Positions 8,126 through 15,644 of a DNA stretch of 22,115 nt are shown here, piece by piece (the first letter of the stretch is position 1; every line of letters starts with the position of its first letter). The DNA is from JASEHD01 sp964471945 (lineage in GTDB: Bacteria; Bacteroidota; Ignavibacteria; UBA10030; SZUA-254). The translations under genes were made by a program, and so were the position numbers. The stretch is from positions 1-22,115 of the forward strand of contig CAYYIJ010000033.1 of NCBI GenBank assembly GCA_964471945.1, in the 5' to 3' direction. Under the pieces are notes generated by a model, which saw nothing but the letters and a program-made list of their open reading frames with translations, was not told where the DNA came from and did not search any database.

Positions 8126-9268
8126 TCACTCTCTTGATTGTTTTACCAATTCTTCTATCGCTTCGACGAGTCTATCCCAAGAATACTTTTTCTTTTCAGT
8201 CTCTATATTTTTTGAAAACTCATCTTCTCGTTTCTCACTATAAAATCGTTGGATGGCATTTGCTATCGCGAACGGATCATCTGGCGGAACGATAAAACCA
8301 GTCCGCCCATCGAGAACAACTTCCGGAAAACCCCCTACGTTTGTCGCAATTACAGGTTTCTGAAAATTATAGGCGATTTGAACAATCCCACTTTGGGTCG
8401 CTGAAAGATATGGCAAGACAACTACATCCGCCGCACTGAAATAGATGGCAACCTGTTCATTGGGAACATAATTAGTTACAAAGTGGATAAAAGATTCAAG
8501 ATTCAAATCTTTAACTCGCTGATGGTATTTTTCCTCATCGTCATAGAACTCTCCTACAATAAGTAATAAAACCTCCTCAGCCATTATCCCTCGATCTTTT
8601 ATTTCTTTCATCGCTTCAATTAAGACCATGAGTCCTTTGTATTTACGGACATATCCAAAAAATAATATTACTTTCTTTTTTAAAATGCCTAAAGCTTCTC
8701 GAGCTTGATTTTTAGGAATTGAAGACCCAAAATTTTCATAGACCGGATGCGGAACCTTTCGGTAAATTGAATCCGGGAAATATCGCAATAAATCTATCTC
8801 TACTGCATCAGACTGCACAATATAAAAATCAGCTTGATGGAAGGCATATTTTGTAAAAGCAATATCTCCCAAACGTCTTTCATGGGGTATGATATTATCA
8901 CAGATATACAATATCTTTGCACCTGTTTGTTTCTTGACTCGTTTGGCTATCGTTCCAAAACAAGGACCAAAAAAAGGGATCCAATACTTAAAGATTAACA
9001 AATCTGGTTTTCGCGTGCTAATCTCTCTGCTTACGGCAAACCAATTGAAAGGATTAATTGAATCCACTAATTCAGGTGCAGGTTGAACACCAACTATTTC
9101 AGCTCCTTCATCCTGTGTTTTTCCTGGAAACAATAACTTCGGATATTGCCGTTTGAAAGTGATTGTTTCAACATCATGATGTTTAAGTAAGTGGTTTGCA
9201 AGAAGTGCATTGAAATGAGCAATACCTCCACGCAAAGGATAAGCGGTGCCTATAATGATAATTTTCAC
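8126..9268 (-). CDS. GT4 family glycosyltransferase
   Basis: Retaining GT-B glycosyltransferase of about 380 residues, likely adding a sugar to the operon's glycan in the cytosol. The N-terminus KIIIIGTAYPLRGGIAHFN is the donor/acceptor loop typical of these enzymes. FFGYVRKYKGL opens the C-terminal nucleotide-binding domain. VVLPYLSATQSGIVQIAY and PVIATNVGGFPEVV form the GT4 donor site, followed by TGFIVPPDD. I chose GTG 9268 as start: it puts the first beta-strand right at the N-terminus and leaves a 19-base gap after the methyltransferase stop. The longer frame would begin at a TTG at 9316 inside the upstream gene and add 16 residues with no family match. No strong Shine-Dalgarno is visible. 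Confidence 0.87.
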   Translation of the reverse strand: MKIIIIGTAYPLRGGIAHFNALLANHLLKHHDVETITFKRQYPKLLFPGKTQDEGAEIVGVQPAPELVDSINPFNWFAVSREISTRKPDLLIFKYWIPFFGPCFGTIAKRVKKQTGAKILYICDNIIPHERRLGDIAFTKYAFHQADFYIVQSDAVEIDLLRYFPDSIYRKVPHPVYENFGSSIPKNQAREALGILKKKVILFFGYVRKYKGLMVLIEAMKEIKDRGIMAEEVLLLIVGEFYDDEEKYHQRVKDLNLESFIHFVTNYVPNEQVAIYFSAADVVVLPYLSATQSGIVQIAYNFQKPVIATNVGGFPEVVLDGRTGFIVPPDDPFAIANAIQRFYSEKREDEFSKNIETEKKKYSWDRLVEAIEELVKQSRE

Positions 9269-9287
9269 AACACGATAAATAATAAAA

Positions 9288-10022
9288 TCATTTTTTTTGT
9301 GCTGAAATAATAACAAACGGAAGAAATCTATTTATAAAATTGATTTTTTCGATAACAGTTTGACATTTATACAGAAATTTGAATTTATCTAATATCACTG
9401 GAGGAAAAAGTCCAAAATATTCTAATTTGATATTAACGAATCCGACTTGCTCTAAAAGATTTTTAGTCTTGCTGATACTAAAAGTGAACATTCCTTTTTC
9501 AGCTTCCCATTTCATTTCAGAACTAATTAAAACTTGAATTAAAAATGAGGGATTGATTCTGTTAGGTTCTAAAAAACCTATTTTACCGCCAGATTTTATT
9601 GTTTGGTATATCCTCTCAAATAATAATGAATGATTAAGTAAATGGTGTAAAATAAAGACACCACAGATTATATCTAAAGAATATGATCTAAACACATTTG
9701 AAAGCTCAAATATATCTAAATTTACTGGCTCGATGTTAGAATTTTCCGGTAAATTAGATTGTAAATTTTTTAGTAAATCGGCTGATGTATCCAAAGCATA
9801 TATTTTTTTACAGTGTTGTGAAAGATGTAACGTAAATCTTCCTGCTCCTGCACCTACGTCTAAAACAGTGTCGCCGGCTGATATGCCAATAGATTTAACC
9901 ATGTGATCGGCAATATCTATTGCGTAAATACTTTCAGGATTATAAATAAGGTGAGTGTGTTTATTAACATCTGAATAAAATTTATCTTGAATTCGCTGCC
10001 ATTTTTTTTCTTGGTGATTCAT
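9288..10022 (-). CDS. Class I SAM-dependent methyltransferase
   Basis: Rossmann-fold methyltransferase of 244 residues. Motif I VLDVGAGAGRFT is at 53-64, the SAM-ribose-binding acid is D78 in YALDTS, the motif II region NLDIFEL is near 101-107, GVFILHHLL near 121-129 is the post-II block, and GGKIGFLEPN is motif III. The substrate is not evident. In this operon, methylation of a sugar residue or chain terminus is the most natural role, but quinone-type or other small-molecule methylation cannot be excluded. It sits 11 bases after a GT2 gene and 19 bases before the GT4 gene. Like the YfhO-like gene, it looks more AT-rich than wecB or pta, suggesting a separate history for these glycan genes. 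Confidence 0.85.
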   Translation of the reverse strand: MNHQEKKWQRIQDKFYSDVNKHTHLIYNPESIYAIDIADHMVKSIGISAGDTVLDVGAGAGRFTLHLSQHCKKIYALDTSADLLKNLQSNLPENSNIEPVNLDIFELSNVFRSYSLDIICGVFILHHLLNHSLLFERIYQTIKSGGKIGFLEPNRINPSFLIQVLISSEMKWEAEKGMFTFSISKTKNLLEQVGFVNIKLEYFGLFPPVILDKFKFLYKCQTVIEKINFINRFLPFVIISAQKK

Positions 10023-10033
10023 ATAAGTTTATA

Positions 10034-10978
10034 CTATTTATTATTTTCTATCTCGAGATTATTAAAACCTATTCTATTTTTAATAATATACAAAGGTCTA
10101 TGTTTGACTTCATCATAAATTCTTCCGATGTATTCGCCGATGATCCCAAGAATCAATAATATCAAACCTCCAAGAAACGTTATAGTAACAATAAGCGACG
10201 CCCAGCCGATTAAATCAAAGTCATGAACAAGTTTTCTGTAAATAATAGTTATTCCACCGAGTAAAGAAATAATTGTAAAGATAAAACCAATTGTTACGGC
10301 AAGTTTTAACGGGGTGGTTGAAAATGCAAATAATCCATCGTACGCGAGGCCAAATAATTTTGCTAATGTATATTTTGGTTTACCTGCAAATCTTTGGTCT
10401 CGCTCGTACGATAAACCCACTTGCTTGAAGCCTACCCATGTTCGAAGCCCACGAACAAAGCGATGGCGTTCAGGTAAACTTTTTAATGCATTGACAATAT
10501 TTTGATCCATCAAACAAAAATCACCCGCATCAAGTGGTATATCCAAATAGGAAAGTTTTCGTAGTAAGCGATAGAACACATAATAAGCAAATCGTTTAAA
10601 TACGTTTTCCTTTCTTTTTGTTCGGACAGCAAATACTACATCGTAGCCCTCGCGCCACTTTTTAATAAAATTTGGAATAACTTCCGGAGGATCTTGCAAA
10701 TCTCCGTCCATTAAAATAACTACATCACCAGACGCAAAATCTATTCCTGCTGAAATAGCAACCTGATGACCAAAGTTTCGGGAAAACTGGATTAATTTTA
10801 TACGCGAGTCAGTTTTATGAATCTCATTAACTATCATCGAAGATTGATCGTTGCTCCCATCATCGATAAATATTACTTCAGTTGGAGCATCTAAAGTATC
10901 GATGACTGCTTTTAGCCTGCGATAAATTTCAGGCAATGTTTCCTGTTCATTATAAATCGGAATTACAATTGAATACAT
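10034..10978 (-). CDS. GT2 polyprenyl-phosphate glycosyltransferase (GtrB / DPM1-like)
   Basis: Predicted to transfer a sugar from a nucleotide donor to undecaprenyl phosphate at the inner membrane, making a lipid-linked sugar for GT-C transferases. The 314 residues hold an N-terminal GT-A domain with YSIVIPIYNEQETLPE (2-17), FIDDGSNDQS (37-46), NFGHQVAISAGID (68-80) and the DGDLQDPPE metal and catalytic motif at 91-99. Two C-terminal transmembrane helices (about 225-250 and 260-285) follow, then the conserved IGEYIGRIYDEVKHRPLYII tail. This architecture matches GtrB-like proteins. Only 2 bases separate its start from the stop of the YfhO-like gene, a likely user of its product. Confidence 0.92.
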   Translation of the reverse strand: MYSIVIPIYNEQETLPEIYRRLKAVIDTLDAPTEVIFIDDGSNDQSSMIVNEIHKTDSRIKLIQFSRNFGHQVAISAGIDFASGDVVILMDGDLQDPPEVIPNFIKKWREGYDVVFAVRTKRKENVFKRFAYYVFYRLLRKLSYLDIPLDAGDFCLMDQNIVNALKSLPERHRFVRGLRTWVGFKQVGLSYERDQRFAGKPKYTLAKLFGLAYDGLFAFSTTPLKLAVTIGFIFTIISLLGGITIIYRKLVHDFDLIGWASLIVTITFLGGLILLILGIIGEYIGRIYDEVKHRPLYIIKNRIGFNNLEIENNK

Positions 10979-10980
10979 TT

Positions 10981-13254
10981 TTATAATTTTTTATTTTTAA
11001 AATATATTAATGCGATTATAGAAAATAATAACGAAAAACTTGACATCCATATTCCTTTATAAAAAGATGTGGGTTTAAATATTAATTCAATGTTGTGACT
11101 ACCAGTTGGGACCATAATAGCTCGCTGGTTCCAATTGCATCTATAAATTTTTTTTTCAACACCATCGACAAATGCCTTCCATCCCGGATAAAATATTTCG
11201 CTTAACACAAGAATGCCATTTTGTGGTGTTGAAACATTTAGTTTGATAGAGTTCAATTTATAGTCTATTATTTCTGACTCCCAATTAGTAATATCGGTCG
11301 TTTGAATGTCAATTTCTGGATATTCTTCTAGAATAACAAATTTTCTTGGGTCGAATTCGCTGCTCGTCATCATTTCTTTAATTTTGTTTTCATCACTTAT
11401 CACCTTGTAATTATACATGAAATAAGACCTTGGTAGGTAAGTATCTGATGGTTTCAACTGCATTGTTCGATTTGTTTGGTTTACTTCAATTCTGTATTTA
11501 GCATTCATCATATCGCACAATTTATCCCAAGTTTCAGCAGGTGGATTTGTCCTTCGAAGCGTAAGTTGCGTATAACCCTCCATTAAGAATATTCTATCAA
11601 TCAAACCCTGATTACGATCGAGAATCATGTAACTACCCTGGCGTGAGTTGATGCGAAAATATTCTTTTTTACCCTCATCTTTAAGATAATTGATTAAGGA
11701 TTCTGTCTTTTTTGAATATTCTGTAGGACTTATTTTTCCATTGTTAAAGTTGAATCCAAAAATGGATAGATCGATAAAATGAATGATAATTAAAATTATG
11801 CAAAATAAAAATACCGACAATTTCTTAGAATAGTATAGAATAAAAATAACACATATGACTAAAGCAATCATAATGAATATATTTGCTTGTTCATTAGTCA
11901 GTCTTTTTATTTCAGGTAACTGTTCCGGATTAATACTATTTTGAAATAATCCTGCTTGAACCAATACCCAAACAAAAATAGATGCTAATGAACAGGTTAT
12001 GATGATATATTTCAATCGGATTTTATGATTACTAACAAAATTTATGAATTCTTTAAGTCCGAAACTACATAAAATGGCAGATGCAAATGAAAACCAAAGC
12101 GACATCCGTCCAGGATTCCGAAATAACTGAAAACCGGGTACATTAAAGAAAAAGAATTTATGAATAATGAAATTATCACCCAATGCATATAGAAAGGCAA
12201 AAATTGCAATGAAACTGAAAAATATTACATATTTATTACGATAAGCAAACAAGATTGCTATTACAACAAAAAATAAAGCAGAAATTCCGATGTAAATATT
12301 TGTCTCCCAAAATTGTGCATATCCACCAGGTCCCCAATAATTAAAAACGGCAGCACTTTGTTCACCAAAATATTTAGGTATTAGTAAAGTAATTATCTGC
12401 TGTGGTGCAAGAGTCCCTTCTTGTGATTTTTCGTATGTTATTTCTGCTCGAGCAGAAAGTGGAGAAAGTTCCAAAGTGGGAAGTAATTGAACTGCTATTA
12501 TTGCAATTGCAATTACTGGTACCACGATAGCATAAGGAATAATAGAAAACGCGTTTTTAAATCCACTTTCTCGAAATAAAGAAAAAAATTCAAAGATAAA
12601 AAATAATAAAAGTAAAAAAGAAATATAAAGACTTACTTGAGGATGCCCTGCAAGAATTGAATGACCAAATATTAATCCTCCTAATATTGTAAAATAAAAC
12701 GATTTCTCTTCTAAAGCTTTTTTGAATAGTAATAAAATCAAAGGGAGCCATGCTACATGATAAACAATCCAAATATGGATCCCATGCGTAATCATGAAAC
12801 CTGATAGAGTAAAAACAATACTACCAAATAGCGAAAATATGTTCTCTAGTTTTAAATTCTTTAAAAGATAGTACATCCCAATTCCGGCTATAGCATAATG
12901 TAGAATTATTAATAATTCTATATAATAAAAATCTAATTTGTCGCCACTAACAAAAAGAGTAAGGATTAAATTAGGAATGTATAAAACAGCTGTGGGAATG
13001 TCAGCAAAAAAAGGCATGCCATTAAATGTATATGGATTCCAGAGAGGAAATTCTCCATTTGCTAAAGATACGGCAACAAAATTTCGCCAAGGATAAACCT
13101 GGTACAAAAAATCTTCCCACATAAAAGCTTTTTGCAATAAAATATCACGGAAAAAAATTATTACAGTAATAATAATTATCGTTATCGCTTGCCAGTCTTT
13201 TATATTGAAATATTTTTTCTCCCCAAGCTCCCTCGACTTTCCCTTTTTCCTCAT
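10981..13254 (-). CDS. YfhO-like multi-spanning membrane protein (probable GT-C glycosyltransferase)
   Basis: Large membrane protein of about 757 residues resembling the YfhO family (linked in Gram-positives to glycosylation of teichoic acids). After a short charged N-terminus and a first transmembrane helix comes a loop with FLYQVYPWRNF and the family pattern WNPYTFNGMPFFAD. About a dozen hydrophobic segments follow, then a soluble C-terminal domain (about residues 510-735) and a final helix. The start is ATG 13254, one base after the stop of the GT9 gene. The frame runs on to a TTG at 13287, overlapping that gene, which I reject. Flanked by two polyprenyl-type GT2 genes, it probably transfers sugars on the outer face of the inner membrane. 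Substrate unknown. Confidence 0.82.
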   Translation of the reverse strand: MRKKGKSRELGEKKYFNIKDWQAITIIIITVIIFFRDILLQKAFMWEDFLYQVYPWRNFVAVSLANGEFPLWNPYTFNGMPFFADIPTAVLYIPNLILTLFVSGDKLDFYYIELLIILHYAIAGIGMYYLLKNLKLENIFSLFGSIVFTLSGFMITHGIHIWIVYHVAWLPLILLLFKKALEEKSFYFTILGGLIFGHSILAGHPQVSLYISFLLLLFFIFEFFSLFRESGFKNAFSIIPYAIVVPVIAIAIIAVQLLPTLELSPLSARAEITYEKSQEGTLAPQQIITLLIPKYFGEQSAAVFNYWGPGGYAQFWETNIYIGISALFFVVIAILFAYRNKYVIFFSFIAIFAFLYALGDNFIIHKFFFFNVPGFQLFRNPGRMSLWFSFASAILCSFGLKEFINFVSNHKIRLKYIIITCSLASIFVWVLVQAGLFQNSINPEQLPEIKRLTNEQANIFIMIALVICVIFILYYSKKLSVFLFCIILIIIHFIDLSIFGFNFNNGKISPTEYSKKTESLINYLKDEGKKEYFRINSRQGSYMILDRNQGLIDRIFLMEGYTQLTLRRTNPPAETWDKLCDMMNAKYRIEVNQTNRTMQLKPSDTYLPRSYFMYNYKVISDENKIKEMMTSSEFDPRKFVILEEYPEIDIQTTDITNWESEIIDYKLNSIKLNVSTPQNGILVLSEIFYPGWKAFVDGVEKKIYRCNWNQRAIMVPTGSHNIELIFKPTSFYKGIWMSSFSLLFSIIALIYFKNKKL

Positions 13255-13255
13255 A

Positions 13256-14341
13256 TTATTGCTTGATAAGATTCTGAATTGAATCAAAAACAGTATCTAT
13301 TTTCAGATATTGCATACAATTATTTTTACATGTAGGAGAATAGAAACAATCACATTCGAAATCCGGCTCAAGAATCACACCACGACCATAAAGGTCAAAC
13401 TCATGTTTATTGAAAATATTGTTGAAGAGGACAATTTTTTTCTGGTATCCTGTGGCAATATGCAGTGCCATCGTTACAGCGGTAACAACAAGATCACAAC
13501 GATTTACTAAACTCATAAACTGTTGAAGTGGAAAATGTCCGAGATAAAATGCACCACTTTGCTTTGACAGGGTCAAATTATTTTTATGTTCCTGCTCACC
13601 TCCCAGTAATAATGGTATATAACCAGACTTCTTCAAATGTTTTGCTAATGACACCCAATTTTTATTGGGCCATAGCCGCGACGTCCAACGCCCTCCACAA
13701 CCAGTATTTAAACCAACTATAACTTTCTTCTTGGGTAGCTTCCATCGATATTCAAATATATCCGGCATTATATATTCCTCGCCAGAAAATTTGAATCCAC
13801 AGATATCAAATATTTCTTCCTGATAACTTTTCCTGTTTACTTTACTCAAATTATCAAATACCCCGGTTAGGTATTTATGTTCAGCATCAGCATTGATTGG
13901 GATACATTTACCCTCTCTTAAGACGAATCCTTTTTTTACATCTGCTTTTACAATTGAACAGATCGCGCACGCTTCCTTATCTTTATCAAGATTATAAATT
14001 ATATCGAATGACGTCATCTGTAGTGTAACTAGACTTTGTGGAGTGAATGGTAAAACAACATCAACGATATTAGGAATCACTTCCGGTGTTAATGTAAACC
14101 ACCATATCTCGGTTTGCGGTTCAATTTCTTTTAATTTTCTAAGAATTGGTGTCGTGCGAATAACATCACCAATCGCTCCCAATTTAATTATCAAAACCCT
14201 TTTAGTAACCGGATCAAAATATGAGCAATCGTTACCGATTGTATCAACACAAATGACACCTTGTTTTTTATGAGGTTTACATGGAACATCACCACGAAAA
14301 TGGCGGCAATTTTTTTTTATCTTATCTATTGTAAATTCCAT
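13256..14341 (-). CDS. GT9 (heptosyltransferase-like) glycosyltransferase with extra cysteine clusters
   Basis: GT-B enzyme of 361 residues related to LPS heptosyltransferases. RVLIIKLGAIGDVIRTTPIL (48-67) is the N-terminal GT9 signature. VIVGLNTGCGGRWTSRLWP (207-225) and the CDLVVTAVTMALHIATG block (282-298) form the donor site. Unusually, a 45-residue leader carries C12, C21, C31 and C39 in a C-x8-C-x9-C-x7-C pattern. A CxxC occurs at 125-128, and the C-terminal region carries C330, C332, C338 and C342. These could bind zinc or an iron-sulfur cluster, but no published function is claimed here. The gene starts 2 bases after the upstream GT2 stop and ends one base before the YfhO-like start, so translation is probably coupled. 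Confidence 0.86.
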   Translation of the reverse strand: MEFTIDKIKKNCRHFRGDVPCKPHKKQGVICVDTIGNDCSYFDPVTKRVLIIKLGAIGDVIRTTPILRKLKEIEPQTEIWWFTLTPEVIPNIVDVVLPFTPQSLVTLQMTSFDIIYNLDKDKEACAICSIVKADVKKGFVLREGKCIPINADAEHKYLTGVFDNLSKVNRKSYQEEIFDICGFKFSGEEYIMPDIFEYRWKLPKKKVIVGLNTGCGGRWTSRLWPNKNWVSLAKHLKKSGYIPLLLGGEQEHKNNLTLSKQSGAFYLGHFPLQQFMSLVNRCDLVVTAVTMALHIATGYQKKIVLFNNIFNKHEFDLYGRGVILEPDFECDCFYSPTCKNNCMQYLKIDTVFDSIQNLIKQ

Positions 14342-14343
14342 AA

Positions 14344-15498
14344 TTAGATTACATATTTCCAGATATCTCGGATAGAATATTCTTTCTCCTTCGAATGGTA
14401 TGCTTTAGTAATTAGCTCACCGATCAGTCCAATGGAAATAAACTGTATGCCGACAATAATTAGTAAGATACCCCCAAGAAAAAGGGGTCTGTTGCTTAAC
14501 GCCATTCCTTCAGCAAATTTCAGGTAAACAAGATATAGATCGATTATAAATCCTACCATAAAGAACAATAAGCCCCAAAAACCGAATAAGTGTAATGGTC
14601 GCTTCAGATATCGCGTTGTAAAAAGAACTGTCAATAAATCAAGAAACCCACGCCAAAACCTAACGACACCATATTTTGATTTCCCATACTTACGCGGCTG
14701 ATGCTGGACAACAACTTCTCCTACTCGATAACCGAGCCAATGAGCAAGAGCTGGAATATATCTATGAAGCTCACCATATATTTTTACATCCTTTACAACT
14801 TCGTTCCGATATACTTTTAATCCACAATTAAAATCATGGAGTCTGATGCCGGTAAGTAAAGAAGTAACAAAATTAAAAAAACGTGATGGAATTGTTTTCG
14901 AAAGTGGATCACGTCGTTTCTTCTTCCAACCCGAAACAAGATCATGCCCTTTTTTTAGCTCATTAATCAGATTAGGTATTTCTTCAGGATCGTCCTGCAG
15001 ATCGGCATCCATGGTGACTACGGAGTCGCCCTCAGCATGTTCAAACCCTACAGATAGTGCAGCAGATTTACCAAAATTACGTCTGAAACGAATTATCTTA
15101 ATCCTTTTGTCTTTCCGTCTCAATTCATGGAGGACTCGGTTCGAGCCATCCGTACTGCCGTCATCCACAAAAATAATTTCAAAACGTCCAAGTCGAGTTA
15201 AAACATTCCTTAATTTTTCATAAAGTTCTTGGAGTGATTGCTCTTCGTTGAATAGCGGGATTACTATTGACACATTTTTTCGCCCTTCGCGATGTCTTTC
15301 TTGTTTGAATCCAGTGTGTCTTTGCTTTTTTTCCCTCACCCTTTGATTTTTGGGGCGATCTTCTATACTATTTAATGTTTGCTGGCTGGGTGATTGTTCA
15401 AATCCCTTTGTTCTCTGTTCACTCTCGGAAAGTTCATTATCCGACTTCCCTCGATACTTATTGTTTAACAATTCTTGATTATTATCTTGCTCTATCAT
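14344..15498 (-). CDS. GT2 polyprenyl-phosphate-type glycosyltransferase with charged N-terminal extension
   Basis: First gene of the glycan operon, 384 residues. The GT-A domain begins at VSIVIPLFNEEQSL (76-89), with FVDDGSTDGS (110-119), NFGKSAALSVGFEHA (141-155) and DADLQDDPEE at 164-173. Two C-terminal helices (about 305-327 and 339-362) are followed by GLIGELITKAY, as in DPM1/GtrB-like enzymes that load polyprenyl phosphate. Residues 1-75 are a hydrophilic, Gln/Glu/Lys/Arg-rich, probably disordered extension. The start is uncertain. ATG 15498 opens the whole frame. A GTG at 15273, preceded by GAAGGG about 9 bases upstream, would give the usual family length. I kept the longer form because the frame is open throughout and its composition is protein-like. 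Confidence 0.85.
   Translation of the reverse strand: MIEQDNNQELLNNKYRGKSDNELSESEQRTKGFEQSPSQQTLNSIEDRPKNQRVREKKQRHTGFKQERHREGRKNVSIVIPLFNEEQSLQELYEKLRNVLTRLGRFEIIFVDDGSTDGSNRVLHELRRKDKRIKIIRFRRNFGKSAALSVGFEHAEGDSVVTMDADLQDDPEEIPNLINELKKGHDLVSGWKKKRRDPLSKTIPSRFFNFVTSLLTGIRLHDFNCGLKVYRNEVVKDVKIYGELHRYIPALAHWLGYRVGEVVVQHQPRKYGKSKYGVVRFWRGFLDLLTVLFTTRYLKRPLHLFGFWGLLFFMVGFIIDLYLVYLKFAEGMALSNRPLFLGGILLIIVGIQFISIGLIGELITKAYHSKEKEYSIRDIWKYVI
15274..15290 (-). promoter_or_regulatory. Possible internal ribosome site for a shorter GT2 product (GTG 15273)
   Basis: On the minus strand GAAGGG lies about 9 bases before an in-frame GTG at codon 76 of the upstream-most glycan gene, exactly where the GT2 domain begins. 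This is one of the better Shine-Dalgarno-like sequences on this strand, where most starts lack one. It could be the real start or give a second isoform; it could also be chance. Confidence 0.3.
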
Positions 15499-15545
15499 GA
15501 TTTTCTCACTTTCTTTGTGTAAAAATACGATAATTTTTAATGATA

Positions 15546-15574
15546 ATCAAAGTATTCATGAAAGTACTTGACAA
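15546..15574 (-). promoter_or_regulatory. Possible promoter of the glycan operon
   Basis: Minus-strand TTGTCA (15574-15569) and TTTGAT (15551-15546), 17 bases apart, lie about 50 bases before ATG 15498. The -10 match is weak (4 of 6). An overlapping TACTTTG resembles the -7 element of Bacteroidota promoters. The -35 hexamer overlaps that of the divergent protease promoter. Confidence 0.3.
15550..15569. promoter_or_regulatory. Candidate operator: overlapping palindromes in the divergent promoter region
   Basis: Two perfect 8-bp palindromes, TTCATGAA (15555-15562) and AAGTACTT (15562-15569), share one base. An outer dyad AAGTA...TACTT spans the same stretch. They abut the shared -35 region of both candidate promoters, where a repressor could control both directions. 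No regulator gene is in the window. Confidence 0.25.
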
Positions 15575-15596
15575 AATATACAATATTTGGTAGATT
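15568..15596 (+). promoter_or_regulatory. Candidate promoter of the subtilase gene
   Basis: A perfect TTGACA at 15568-15573 is followed after 17 bases by TAGATT (4 of 6 to TATAAT) at 15591-15596. This implies a leader of about 40 bases before ATG 15645, which has a good GGAG ribosome site at 15634-15637. Confidence 0.4.
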
Positions 15597-15644
15597 GAAT
15601 ATAAACTTCAATATTTATCATAATCATCTTTTTGGAGATACCCC

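Noticed and set aside
14846..15223. 125-codon open frame opposite the first GT2 gene
   Set aside because: Antisense shadow of a conserved GT-A domain; Ser/Arg-rich with no family features.
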